Notes: generated by a model from the sequence alone, not told the origin. Numbered from the stretch's first letter, positions 1-11,865 are shown. The stretch is DNA of 64,000 nt from Allolobophora icterica (GCA_963556255.1 OY744607.1:562501-626500); one strand, 5' to 3'. A program made the numbers and translations.

Positions 1-312
1 GGCAGATAATGCCTGATCTAAACAAAGAAGGTCTATAATAAGAATTCGTACGGCATTAGTTCTGTATTACAGTTTTTCAACGAACTGGTCAGACTGTTAA
101 CCTTCGAGTGCCTATAAAATGGACTGCAACCAATCGAGTAGATCATTGCGATTACGAAATCATCCATATTCTTCAAAGAGATCACCTATTTAACCAACCA
201 CCTGTCTGATTGACATTCAATTGAATTAACGAAGCTGTTGTTATTGCGCCACAAAACGAAAAAGCGATTACAATTAATTGATTAACTGAAGATGAAAATT
301 TCCTTTTAATTA
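1..312. other. 3' flank of the Prickle-like gene
   Basis: AT-rich sequence directly downstream of the Prickle-like stop codon, so it should hold that gene's 3' untranslated region on the minus strand. I see no open frame or RNA gene and no convincing minus-strand AATAAA signal. Confidence 0.5.
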
Positions 313-3300
313 CTAAGATACGATGCATCGCTTTCGTTTCTCTCGATTACTTTCTCTGTCTCTCGTTTTGTTGAGTTCAGGCAGAGACTTTGACGTCGAC
401 CTCAATGTTTTACTCGCCTCAATCTCCTCTCCTTTCGTTTCTTCACTGTTCTTCATCTTCTTGTTCTCGTTCTTCGTCTTCTTGTTCTCGTTCTTCGTTT
501 TCTTGTTCTCCTTCTCCGACTTCTTGTTCTCCTTCTTCGTCTTCTTGTTCTCCTTCTTCGTCTTCTTGTTCTCGTTCTTATTGTTCTCGTTCTTGGCTGG
601 TGGACTGCCGCCTGTCGTCGCCTCCTGAGATCGCTGAAGGCACTCCTCCTCGTGTTCTGGATCGTCGATGGAATCGTTGGAAGCGGAGGAGGCAGTGGAT
701 GGAGAGCAGACGGACGGGTAGGAGACGGAGGGCACCCAACTGGAAACGTCCTTCGTCCATTTGCACTCTTCCATGTGCGGAATGTCACCGTACAACAAAG
801 GTCTTGAACTCTGACCTCTCCTGTTTCCATCTGACCTTTGTCTGACCTCTGACCCCGCATGGCCAGCGCAGACGACCGATGCTTCCGCCAATCGTCGCTG
901 TTTGCTGCTGCAACCGGAAATGGACAGCGGCGGGACAGATGGAGCGCACCTGCCGCACGCAACAGACGCGTGATCTTCATCGCTTCTCGTGTTTCCGGTC
1001 GGCTGCAGATTGAGACTGATGAAGCTGTGTCCAGGTAAAGAAGAAGAATAGGACAGGTGCTTCTGCTCAATTCCATTGTCATGACTCCTCGTCCATCGCC
1101 CGAGTCTTCGATGGCACCAACGACGACCTTCAAACAAACGACCTTGACACGGCAGACCTTGATGCCAGTTATAGTATTGGCAGTTAGAAGTGGAAGTACC
1201 GTGCGAACGAGGCGCGTGACCTAGAAGAGAATGACATTGAAACGACCTTTCAGTTTGTGATGAATGACCTTGAGTTGGATGAGATAAAACTGAGTTAGAC
1301 AGATGTTGATGCTGCTGACATCCACGAAACCTTGTCATCCCATGAGGTGGACACATTTCGTGACCTTGATATGTTTCTCCTTGACACTGACGACCTTGAA
1401 CTTGCGGCAAAGGTTCATGAAGTGCATGACCTCTTCCTACACAGTAGTGTTTACATGGATGGATGGAACTATTCGTAAGGGCCTTGCTCATCTGCTTCCC
1501 GGAAGTTCCTTGGCCTTCGACTGTTATCGGCTGCCATTCATGTTGCGCTGGGAATCTCAGAGGAGCTTCTGGTGGCACTTCCGATTGAGACAGCGGAGTC
1601 TTGGAGGGTGAGCGCCGAGGCTGAGCAGAAGCAGAAGGAGCCAGATGGAAACGCACCGACCTCCTGTCCTCCTTCTCATCCATTTCCACTTGCTGGTGGT
1701 GGTGGTGATGGTGGTTGCTGCTGCTGCTGCTGAGGTAGTTGAGGAGGCGACCTTCCATCCCACCTTTCCTCCTCGACTTCAGATTGCTTTTCAGCGTCTT
1801 CTTTGCAGCGTCGCCGAAAGATGTCGTCAGATTAGGAGCCGATAAGCGAGTAAGATCGTCGTCAGGATTTCTCGATGGACTGCAGCGTCGACCATGCAGC
1901 CAATCAGTGATCGTGTGTTCATGAGGCGAATAGTCAGAGGTCAAAAGGTCACCAGTCGGTTGGTGTGGGTTAGCAGCTGGTCTGTTTTTGACCGACGTAC
2001 AGGGTCTTCCTTCAATTCGTTCCACTTGCTGATGATGATGAAGATTATCGTGATCATGATGATGATGATGATGGTTATGACCCATTGCGTCATAGGTTGC
2101 CACTGACAACGACCCAAATCCTCCGTCCGAAGTCACATGACCTTTGTTCGAAGATTCCGCCAAGGATGAACGCCAGCTGCAGCAACTGGTTCCTGGAAGA
2201 GAATGGTGCATCGTAGTCTTAGACTTCTCCTCTTCCTTCTCCTCCTCCTCTTCCTTTTGTCTGGGTTGATCGTCTCTGCGAGTGTCGTCGTCACAGTCCG
2301 TTGCGTTCTGTTGATCAAAGCACCGGCGACAGACTGGGTGTCCGTCACGCATGATGTAATGCTGTCCAGCCAACGGACCGGAGCAGCCGGTGCACAGGAA
2401 GTGATTGCGGTGCCAGTTGCGTCCTTCTGCCTCCGTGTAAGACTCGCAGAGAATGATCTACAAGCAACGGAATTCGAATTCGTCACCCTCGCCTTCAAAC
2501 ACCAAAACAAACCTAACCAACTTCACCCCAATGCATCATTCAGCAACATCTGACTACCTGCAAAAGGCGCAATATGAACCTTCAGATGTAAAGCATATTG
2601 TTCGCTGTATAGCCTTCTATTCTTCACGTCTTTCGGAATGTTTGCACACTCCGACAAAGAATGGTGTAGATGTGTGTTTCAAGATACTTAACATAGCGCC
2701 TTTTAAGTAGCTCACAAAGATAAAGAAAACGTTTTGAACGAAGAAACATGAAACTGTAGATGTTCTTTCTGAATCTTCATTTCCCTTACTTCGTCACATG
2801 CGGCGCAGCGGAGTTTAAACCGTTCAGCGAAATGTCGACCACAGAAGACTCTTTTTCCGTCGTCACTGAAGTAAGTGAGATCGAAGAGAAGTTGATGGCA
2901 TATGGTGCAAGTGAAACAACCAGGGTGCCAGCGCACGTCGGAACCAGTCTTCTCTGTCGACACTACCAGGGAACCAGACTCAACGATACTCGTACACTAT
3001 ACAGGCAGAACAACAAAAGCATCCATTCACCTTTAGTAGCAACGACAACGGAATAATGCAACCACGCTAAGAATCGTTCAACAGCTGAGAACAATGAAAA
3101 GAGGACAACATTTCAACTGAGAAAGAATGAGAGTTAGTCTAAGGTCAATTATAATTATTATTCTTATTATTGTCGCTGTAACGAATCACATGAGTATTGT
3201 TTTTGAAAGATGGTGGATTTAATTGTATCGTCTGCTACCTGTTGGCAGATGACGTTTTGGTCGATTGTCTTCGGTTGCAGAGGATGGATTTGTGCTCGTC

Positions 3301-3917
3301 CAAAGGCCTCGATGATTCTGCGAGTGTTGAAGAGCATCATCTCTTTCTTCTCCTCTTCACTTAAGATGCTACGACAGGATCTCGGATCGTAGTCTTGAGG
3401 CAGAAACTGATGCATCACCTGCTGCTGCAGTTGGTCACACTCAGCATCTTCACTGGACGATGCTACAGTCTTCATATTCAGTGCCTTGTCCAGCGACGGT
3501 TCCTCGTAGTATACCTGGAATCAGACCATAATATCCATTCACAGTTAAAGGTTTCTCTCTTAACGTTGTCTTTAATGCCTTGTCTTACCCCACTTTGCCT
3601 ACAATAGGATTTCGAATTTGGTGAGAAGGTTTGAAAGAAACTCATTTCCGTGTATTCCGATTAATGATGATGGAGTAAAATATGTTTTTAAGAGATTTCT
3701 TGGATGCAATGCCTACCTTTTTCCAAGCATTTCCAGTTCTTCAGAAGAGATGTGATCCAATTAAACACCAGTTACTATATTTACGGCAATCTTCTCGTTG
3801 CACACACTGTCGTTGGCTTAAAGAAACAATTACTAGGTGAGACAGAATTACCTGAAGAAATGCAATCCAGGTGTGTTTATCACCTGTGGATCCTCTGTCG
3901 AAGCCAAAGATTGCCAT
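313..3917 (-). CDS. prickle: Prickle-like PET-LIM planar cell polarity protein
   Basis: Four phase-0 exons read 3917-3852, 3514-3239, 2996-2790 and 2457-313, giving about 897 aa. Prickle proteins are cytoplasmic scaffolds of planar cell polarity that bind Vang and Dishevelled at the membrane. Exons 1-2 hold a divergent PET domain, recognisable by LSEEEKKE and the following EAFGR. LIM1 spans exons 2-3 (CQQC, then WHPGCFTC, CGRH, CAAC). LIM2 opens exon 4 (CESYTEAEGRNWH, CTGC, CRRC). The protein ends KRKRCIVS, a CaaX prenylation box as in animal Prickles. The third LIM domain is not visible: after CRRCFDQQN comes an acidic and His/Gln-rich tail, with a Lys/Glu/Asn repeat near 475-600. All splice sites are GT-AG. 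The ATG at 3917 and exon 1 are the least certain parts. Several overlapping plus-strand frames are shadows. Confidence 0.86.
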
Positions 3918-4629
3918 CGAAAGGAAAGGAGTGGCATTCTGAAGCCGAGGCTGCTAAGAACACATCGTCGTCAGATGTAGAAAGACGGAACGATATGCAT
4001 CGATACATGTAGACGTACATGGAGAAAGACAGCATCGTAGACAGAAAGACAAAGAAACAACTTTAGAAATGACGATGTGTAGACGTTGTCTGTCGACTCT
4101 ATATTATACGGCGCATGGACCCAATGACCTACGCAACGTATAAGACCATGATATGTTGTCCTTTATATATAGATACATATAAATGTGTGGGGGGGGGTTG
4201 GGGTGGATGGGTGTGTGTCGGTGTGGGGGTCGGTGTGTGGGTGGGTCGGTGTGACTTTGGCGGAGAACAGGAACCAATTGTTCGGATGGTTTCCGCTTCA
4301 CATGACAATGTATAAGGAAGAAGCTTCTCAGAATGGTTCTTCATCTTTTACCCTAAATGCTCGGATAGGAATCATCTGGCCACAGTCGAAATAGTCGCGC
4401 TCTCTTAATGCCGCTGCTGCTGAGGATGCTGAGGGTGTTGAGCAAAACGTTGATGTTGAATAAGAAAGACTGTCACTCAAGACATGAAATCAAAGTCTGG
4501 ATGTCGGTTAAACGACTCAAAACACTATTCATACAACCATCTATACATCTATTGTCACATCCACGTTAACAGACCCATCGCCGCCAAGGCAGAATTTGGT
4601 TCGACATTTTCTGCTTCATCTGCGCCCCT

Positions 4630-4815
4630 GCTTAGTCTTTGCAGCCAACTCAGCTATGACGAGCACACTGACAATACACTGTCAGTGGGAAGATGAGACG
4701 GCAAGGAAGAGGACTCATATGCCGAGGCTAAGAAAATGAAGTCGCTAACACTTCGTATACCCATTGCTGCCTCTCGAGGTTAGACTAAGGAACTGGTCTT
4801 CTAGATTTATAGACC
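4630..4815 (+). repeat. 3' part of a tRNA-derived SINE (family A)
   Basis: The stretch with GGGAAGATGAGACGGC, then GAGGCTAAGAAAATGAAG and GGAACTGGTCTTCT, recurs with small changes at 27400-27545 downstream of a tRNA-like head, and a relative lies in both arms of the palindromic element. Here the head with the A and B boxes is missing, so this is a 5'-truncated copy. Confidence 0.6.
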
Positions 4816-5063
4816 CATCTAAGTTTATATGGCCATGTGTACGTTTATAGGCCTATCGTATACTACGATCAATCGTCGATCATACCTGTTGGACGCTTAA
4901 TTAACTCGCTTAATTAGATTCAAAGTCAATTAAAGAAAAACAATAAAACAAACTCATCAACGACAGATTAACGCTAGCCTCAATTGCCTGTGCCAGTTGT
5001 AGAAGAACGAGAGAAACAGCGACAGACAGACCGACAGACAGACAGAAAGACAACCAGACAACC

Positions 5064-5095
<32 letters not shown>

Positions 5096-5344
5096 TTCAA
5101 TTACACAATATTTACAAGTGTAAATAGAATGTGTTCAGGCGTTCAACATGACCCTCCTCCTCCTCCTCTCGTCCTTCTCTTCCTCTTCCTCCTCCTCCTC
5201 CTCCTATTCCTCCTCCTCCTCCTATTCCTCCTCCTTGTCTGCGTCCTCCTCCTTCCCGTCCTCCTCCTCTCCTTCTCGTATTCCTCTTTCTCCTCCAGTT
5301 TTCTTAGCGGACTCTGTCGCTGGAGGATTTGCCGACAAAGAAGA

Positions 5345-5745
5345 CTACGCAATTAACTATGCACATACGAATACTTCTGAATGTTTTATAGGTACAATTA
5401 GTCCATACATATGTAATATATATATTATATTGTATATATACAGTATATTATATATATTGTATTGTATATATATATACATATAACCGTCTACACTCCTTCG
5501 CAGGTCCCCACTTCAAATGACAAAGTCCCTCTTTTCAACGAATGACGAATGGAATGAGGGAGGGAGCGAGAGGGAGGGAGGGAGGGAGAGAGAGGGAAGG
5601 AAGGAGAGAGGGATCGTTGTTGTTTAGATTCAAAGCGTTTCCTATTCCTTTGTTCGTATATTACTCGGCTAATTAATTATGCACACACGTCGTATACTTC
5701 TGAATGTTTTATAGATTTAATTAGTCCATATATAATTATGTATGT
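5345..5745 (+). repeat. Direct duplication flanking purine and pyrimidine tracts
   Basis: About 70 bases at 5345-5420 (ATACTTCTGAATGTTTTATAG followed by an AATTAGTCCATA motif) recur at 5665-5740. The 250 bases between contain a TA array and a GA-rich array. It is a local segmental duplication of noncoding sequence; no coding potential is visible. Confidence 0.6.
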
Positions 5746-5960
5746 GTGTGTTTGTGTGTGTATGTATGTGCAATCAATGTTTGCTTTGAACGACATAAGG
5801 TAGACGATTGCGACGCAGAAGCAGGTGGTTTCAATCGTCTAATCAGCAAAGAATTCAAATTGGACCGAAATTCAACCGAAACCCAACAGCTCAACTCCTT
5901 TCCATTTCATTTCTGTAAAACTAGTCACACGAGGAATATTGACCTTTGAAGAGTAGCTTT

Positions 5961-6156
5961 CAGGGGCGCAACTTTGGTCTAAAAAGTTGGGGCACCAATT
6001 TATTACATACACGAAGCAAAGCGGAGACTGCGATCTCTGGCAAGGCTCAATGATAGAATATTGATTTTCATTGTTCAAAAAGTGGGGTTACCGTATACCT
6101 CAGTCCAAAAAGTGGGGATACAGGTACCCCTCGCACCCCCACAAATTACGCCTATG
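5961..6156. mobile_element. Possible short MITE-like element
   Basis: The left edge reads CAGGGGCGCAACTTTG and the right edge, in reverse complement, reads CATAGGCGTAATTTGTG, so the ends form an imperfect inverted repeat around about 195 bases with internal AAAAAGTGGGG repeats. No target duplication is obvious. A decayed DNA transposon fragment is the simplest reading. Confidence 0.35.
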
Positions 6157-6569
6157 TTAAAATGACCTCACAACCAGACCGGAAGAGGGCAGTGATGATG
6201 ATGATGATGATGATGATGGCTTCCCGCCCTTCAAATACCCACGTGTCTGATTCTAGAGGAAAAAACGACCACGTGATATGTGATAGCGTCAGCCGATCAT
6301 CGTTTCCTTGTAAACGCCCTAGTTTAGTTGTCGGAAGGAGATCGGACTCGAGGGGGTCTACAGATACGTATATTATGTGTGAGTGATTTCATCTAAGAAT
6401 GAATTCCTTTGAGGCAATGAGACATCTTAAGACGTCTTACTACAATGCGAATTCCGTTAGATTTTAAAACGACAGCTTCCTCTTTTACTCGTCAGTTGCT
6501 ACATCCGTCCAGTGTGCAGCGAAGCGCAAAATTCGGTCCTTAATACACAAACCCCATCAGTAGTTAATA

Positions 6570-6842
6570 GACTAATAGTTCTGGCTCAGTTTTTACCGTA
6601 TGAGTAATAGTTCTGGCTCAGTTTTTACCGTACGAGTAATAGTTCTGGCTCAGCTTTTACCGTATGAGTAATAGTTCTGGCTCAGTTTTTACCGTACGAG
6701 TAATAGTTCTGGCTCAATCTCTACCGTACGAGTAATAGTTCTGGCTCAATCTCTACCGTATGAGTAATAGTTCTGGCTCAATCTCTACCGTAAGAGTAAT
6801 AGTTCTGGCTCAATCTCTCCCCATGGAGTGATTGTTCTGGCT
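6570..6842 (+). repeat. Subterminal 32-bp tandem repeats, left end
   Basis: About eight copies of a 32-bp unit with core GAGTAATAGTTCTGGCTCA followed by GTTTTTACCGTAT or ATCTCTACCGTAC variants. The variant order is reproduced exactly in the right arm (about 16669-16938). Such repeats may be binding sites for terminal proteins or integrase, by analogy with other transposons. Confidence 0.85.
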
Positions 6843-7487
6843 CTGGCGAAATTAATTCTTTTAATTATATTTTAATTATATTTGAACCCTAATTTGTACT
6901 CTTACACGATTTAATTATGTAAATGGAATATTTCACATGGGGAATAAACTTATTTCTTGCAGCAATTTTAAGTAGAGCACATATTTAAATTATTTTTTAA
7001 CTTCACCAATTTGTATAGCGCCCTAGCACAGCGAGGCTTATTTGAATATGGTATTGGTTTAGCCTATTTGGTAGACATTTTTAAAATATATATTATGTTA
7101 TAATCTAATGTATATTAAAAGTTGTACTCTTGCTCGACGTATTTTTTAAAAATATAATTAAATCTAAGTTAATTTTAAAATATATTTCTAACAAGCTATA
7201 TTCGTACAAATACGATATTTTGACATCTTAATAATAATATGGAACCCCTTCGGAGTAATTCTTTTAATTATATTTAATATAGTTTAATATATTTTAATTT
7301 TATTTGTACTCTTACACGAGATATTTTAATTATAGTATTGGAACAGCCTATCTCAGCTGTTGAATAAACATATTTCTTGCACCAATTTTAAGTAGAGCCT
7401 ACATTTAAATTATTTTGAACTTCACCAATTTGTATAGCGCCCTATATATTTCTTGAAGCAATTTTTAAATATTAGAGTTATTTTAGA

Positions 7488-7725
7488 ATGCTCAATAGCC
7501 GAGTGGTTAGCGTGTTGGACTATCAACCCAGAGGTCGACGGTTCAAATCCCCACCAGGACAGAAAATTTGAATCCAAACTTCTGTTCAACCCTAGTCAAT
7601 TGAGATATGACCAATATGATGTTGAGATAGCCCAACCCTAATATGCCAAGCCTGAGAAAATGAAGGAGCCAACAGACTTTGCATTAGGTTCATAGACAAC
7701 TTCTGAAATATTTTGTACTATTCAA
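7488..7725 (+). repeat. tRNA-derived SINE (family A) inside the left arm
   Basis: The head has a tRNA A-box-like TAGCCGAGTGGTTAG and a B box GGTTCAAATCC with the correct spacing, followed by a body sharing CCTGAGAAAATGAAG with the 27-kb copy. The same insertion is in the right arm (about 15783-16020), so it was present before the palindrome formed. It is not a functional tRNA gene: the 3' acceptor half does not pair. Confidence 0.65.
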
Positions 7726-7940
7726 ACCTAGCTCGTGTCGGCTGAGTGCGCACAGTCTATAATTCTATACAACTGGTCCGTCAAAAGACCCTATTGAACA
7801 TATTCTAAAGCATCTGTATACACAATGACAATACGTTTTTCGATTTATATGCGTTTACACACATGCAAATATAAATATATATGCACAGACTTACAACAGT
7901 AAAGCTCTCATCATGATGACTCGTCATTTTAAAGCTTACA

Positions 7941-8069
<129 letters not shown>

Positions 8070-8220
8070 TGACACATCAAAGGCTTTGAGATGGCGCGGC
8101 AATGACACGACACTTTAATACAAATGCATAAATATATAAATTTATATATGTGCAAATGCATGTGCACATGTTGGCTTACAATATAAATATTTAAAGATGC
8201 TGGGGCAAATTTTGAAATAA

Positions 8221-8280
8221 CCAATGAGAACATATGAACAACCAATGAGCATAGCTTCTTTGTGTATCGTCTTATAAAAG
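8221..8280 (+). promoter_or_regulatory. CCAAT and TATA promoter of the PC4-like gene
   Basis: Two CCAAT boxes (about 8221 and 8242) and a TATAAAAG box at 8273-8280 lie about 105 bases before the first ATG at 8385. The right arm keeps the CCAAT boxes but its sequence breaks just before the TATA box. Confidence 0.6.
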
Positions 8281-8384
8281 TTTCTGTACATGGGTACGAC
8301 CATTTACTTCACTCGGAAATCGACGCTGGAGACGAAAAGAGACGTTTATCTCAAGCAGAACTCGACGTTAATATCACTGAGAAC

Positions 8385-9200
8385 ATGTTTTCAAGATCTG
8401 CATCGTCTACAATGTCTGTGAGTATATGTGAATAATTTGTTTTTGCATTTCACCACATGCATTACAATCAAACTACAACATCGATATTAGACCATTTAGT
8501 ATGAAGTTTTCACACACGCACGCATGCACACACATGTGAAATGCTGATTTTATTGCACATAAACTATAGCAAAGTTCTGTAAATGTATTTGTAGGTAGGA
8601 TTGAAGCGTGGAAATGAAGAAGTGGACGATGCAAAGCAAGAGACGGTTAAAAAGACTCGAGCAAATCCAGATCTGTTTAATGAGTCCATTGGAACCAATC
8701 GTTATCTGACTGCGGGCATGTACAACGAGAATCTGATGATACACGTAAGAGAATACGAGACGGGACATGGCAAGCTATACCCTACAAGAAAGGGGGTCTG
8801 CTTCACCAAACCGCGATGGGCAACTTTCCTAAGACATCTCGATGATATTGACAGAAGCGTAGAGTTGCTAAAAGCGAATCAGCCTGTGGAATATTTCCAA
8901 CATATAGGTGGTAGATATTATGTTACTATTTCCAAGGGTATAAAGTGTGTAAACATTCGGCGATACTTCCAACCCTTGAACACCAAAAAGGAGCGACCAA
9001 CTCGCAGTGGAATCGCTTTGCATTTGGACGAATGGGCAACGCTGATGACAAAGATTTTCAGACTACATGAGCAATTACCAGAGCTCAAAGTCGCCACACC
9101 GTGCTACGACAGCGAGGACCATGCGAACCAGATGGGTTTTTTGAACTGTCGAGAATGTAACCCATTTGGAGCAGATTCGGTTAACGAGTTAAGTGTTTAA
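8385..9200 (+). CDS. PC4-like (p15 coactivator) protein with two PC4-type repeats
   Basis: Two exons, 8385-8417 and 8595-9200, joined in phase 0 (donor GTGAGT, acceptor TTTGTAG), give about 212 aa. PC4 family proteins bind single-stranded DNA and modulate RNA polymerase II initiation. Two tandem PC4-like segments are visible: VREYETGHGKLYP with RKGVCFTKPRW, and then VNIRRYFQP with PTRSGIALHLDEWATL. A basic, charged N-terminal region precedes them. The C-terminal tail has Cys and His (CYDSEDH, FLNCREC) that might bind metal. A CCAAT/TATA promoter lies upstream and an AATAAA at 9272, so the gene looks intact. It lies in the 2-kb segment missing from the right arm. PC4 is not a core Polinton gene; it may be cargo or an element-encoded DNA-binding protein (inference). 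Confidence 0.7.
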
Positions 9201-9271
9201 GACGTTAGACTTTACATATGCTCTTACCTGGCATTTCATATAATTGGAAGAAATCAAGCAGAATGTGTTTT

Positions 9272-9277
9272 AATAAA
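9272..9277 (+). promoter_or_regulatory. Polyadenylation signal of the PC4-like gene
   Basis: AATAAA about 70 bases after the stop codon, followed by a T-rich stretch. Confidence 0.6.
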
Positions 9278-9747
9278 GATTATTAAACGGAAATATGTCT
9301 TCGTTATTTGCATGTTTTACTTATGGCTAGCATATCAAGTTTAGGACTTACATGTTGAAAAGCAAAATGGAAAGAGAGTTTGAATAGGAGGCGTAATACT
9401 TTGCAAAGTCAGAATGAGTTGGATGTTCGAACGTTAAAACCACAACTTTCAGATTCCCAGTGTGCAGAGATGTTGAGTTGTATAACTAAGTTACAACTCT
9501 TATGAGGAAACATCGAAGCGTTTTCTTTATCAAAATTCTGAATTTTCAATTCCTACGAGACTTGGAATACAAACTTGTACGCTACAATTACAAGTTTTTA
9601 ATTATCAAGACTGTGCGCTGACGACTTTAGAGTTTCCAAATACGTATGGAATGAGAGTTTAAGTTTGCGAATTTTAGTTTGTAAGACTGTTGAGAGAGCG
9701 AGAGAGCGCGAGAGAGAAGAGGTTTTAGAAGAGGGATAGAAGAAGGT

Positions 9748-9798
<51 letters not shown>

Positions 9799-10253
9799 GA
9801 GGTAGAATGGGAGAGAGAGGAAGAGGGTGAGAGAAGAGGTTTTAGGGAAAAGGCATAATTTCCATGATAGTTTGTTCACTAAAACGTCAAATTGTAAGTT
9901 CGACAGACACATGCGACGATAGTTTGAATGCTAAACTTACAATTTATACTAGGCAAAGACTGTGATTGCGATGGGTTTTACAGTGGGTTTTACCCCCCCC
10001 CCCCCCCGTTGACAACTTTAAGGTTGTAAGGTGGGTGAAACGAAGGTTTTTAGTTTGAGAAGTTCATTAACATGGTAAAATTTTCTTTCGATAGATGAGT
10101 GAGACGAATGTTCTCATTATAAAGTTGTTGCACGGTCTGGTGAGGTAGTTAGAGTGGAGATCCATATTGTAAAAATTACACATTTTAGGTGCTGCTAAGA
10201 TTAAGTCTTTCCACACTGTACAGCCAAATGTGTTAATTTCCACAACATATCAA

Positions 10254-11823
10254 ACTTTTAGTCTGCGAAGACGCAGGGCTTGAGAGCATACAGGCTAAAT
10301 GACAAGTTTTTGCTACAAAGATGTAGGTGTTGAAGGTTTGCTAACATCTTTCACGTTTGCATATTCAGCTGGATTGAGAGTTTACTTATAAAACTTAGAA
10401 CTTGCAAGCTGCATGAAGGATTTCTACAGTAAAATGTCGACTTTTATCATGTGAAGTCGCAAGATGTAGAGCTAAAATGAGACCGTTTATGTTACAAAGA
10501 TGTGCAAGACATTGCAAAGTGACATCTCTTACGAGGTAAAGTCTGCTGAGAAGAGTGCAAACACACAATTTTGGAATGCAGAGACGCCTACGAGGTGAGA
10601 AACTTGGGTCTTTTAGGAGAGTTGCCCTGAAGGTTTGCAGAGTAAAATGTGAGCTTTTGAGTTCCACGAGCGCTGGCCAGGACGGTTTCTATACTAAAAT
10701 TTACAACTTTGTTCGTTTCAACGAAAGATTTGCACGCTGATTTGTGTGTTTTAGACGATCAACTTGGTGAAATATTAGCATGGAAAGGTTTACGTATCGA
10801 GACATATGGTATGAACGGGTGCATTGTCCAACATTTTACATACACATGTCCAGTTAGCGAACTCTTTCACAAATTTTGAGCTAAAATAACAAAGTTATGA
10901 AAAAGAATGTGCGACGTTTTAAAGGTTTGAACGCTTGAAAGTAAAGGTAATTGGCAAGCCGAGCTCGAATTCGCACGGTTTTGGCTATGTCGTGGAATAA
11001 GCGAATTTGTGGAAACCTTAAGTTTTTGGCTGAAATGTATTTGAAACTGTACATCTTTTGATGATGGAACTGAAGCAGATGAGAGTTCTAACGGATAAAG
11101 TATGAGACATGTGCGTGCAATTTGTGTGAACAGAGTGATTTCCATTGGGAAGCATGTTGTATTTTCAGAGGTTGTCACATTATTCCTAGAGATGATTTGT
11201 AGGAAGCAGCAGCAATCGAAGTACACTTGTAAAATTTTATCATGTCTTGGGCAGTTTGGATGATAGTTCTAGCAAAGCGTTGGAGATGCAATTTGATAGA
11301 AAACGAGAGGTTTCGTCTGAGAGGAGAGATCTTCTATAGACGTGCAACTTTGCGTATTTTCATTCTCAGGTGTTTTTCAATTGCATGTAAAATAACTAAA
11401 TACTCAAAGACACGAGTTGTAGGTTAAAAGCTGATTTATTTCAATAATACAACTTCTCGCACAACATATGGAAATCTGTACTCGACGCATTATCATTATA
11501 GTTCCACACACGCTCAGTTTGTTAAAGTCAGCGTTTTCACATAAACGGCATTATCAAAGATTTCAATGTTACAAGACCATTTTAAAATAATTAAACTTGA
11601 CAACATTCGAAATTCGAGCGAAAGCGGCTACAACATTTGCAAAAAGTTGTAGAAATGTACACTCAAAGGTAAAAGCCAAAGTTTTCAGTCACCAGCAAAG
11701 TTGTGCTATAACTAATGAAAAACGAGCAATATTCTTAGCACTGCGAGACCATTTCTGGCTCTCTTCTTGTCTCTGAACATAGTTTTAAACATACGAGTAC
11801 TACCGCCGCCACCGCCACCGCCG
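10254..11823 (+). repeat. Left inner arm of the palindrome
   Basis: Inverted copy of 13687-15257. It appears to consist of degenerate repeating motifs (short variants of GTAAAATGT...CTTTT, TTTGCA and AGAGTT), giving small open frames on both strands that are identical in both arms (for example a 119-aa frame at 10867-11226 minus and 14286-14645 plus). Codon content and composition do not suggest a protein. The inner end runs into an ACCGCC hexamer array (about 11801-11865). Confidence 0.75.
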
Positions 11824-11865
11824 CCGCCACCGCCGCCGCCACCGCCACCGCCGGCACCGCCGGCG
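11801..11865 (+). repeat. Hexanucleotide ACCGCC array at the loop border
   Basis: GC-rich array of ACCGCC/GCCGCC units; a shorter GGCGGT array marks the other border at about 13687-13711. Confidence 0.8.

Larger units (their letters stand above)
3918..6552. other. Upstream flank of the Prickle-like gene; no gene seen
   Basis: I find no convincing coding exon here. The stretch contains a G-rich GT tract (about 4185-4255), a SINE 3' fragment, a CAGA array (about 5017-5093), a pyrimidine-rich TCC tract (about 5148-5285), a TA tract (about 5415-5480), a GA-rich tract (about 5555-5615), a GAT run (about 6194-6218) and a small inverted-repeat element. Promoter and 5' untranslated exons of the Prickle-like gene should lie here but cannot be located. 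Confidence 0.5.
8258..10253 (+). other. Left-arm-only segment, absent from the right arm
   Basis: At 8257 and 10254 the two arms lose and regain homology: in the right arm the matching bases are directly joined at about 15257/15258. The segment holds the PC4-like gene, and after it noncoding sequence with a GA array (about 9690-9795) and a C run (about 9993-10006). Confidence 0.8.

Noticed and set aside
323..845. Plus-strand Ser/Cys/Phe-rich frames opposite the Prickle-like gene
   Set aside because: They are the antisense of the Lys/Glu/Asn repeat; the minus frame has the LIM domains and the CaaX end.
7500..7565. tRNA gene candidate
   Set aside because: A and B boxes are present but the acceptor stem does not pair and the body continues as a SINE. 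The same holds at 27.3, 38.9, 53.6 and 61.2 kb.
10867..11226. 119-aa frame identical in both arms (also 14286-14645)
   Set aside because: Identity reflects the inverted repeat itself; no domain, poor coding character, and competing frames are equally preserved.
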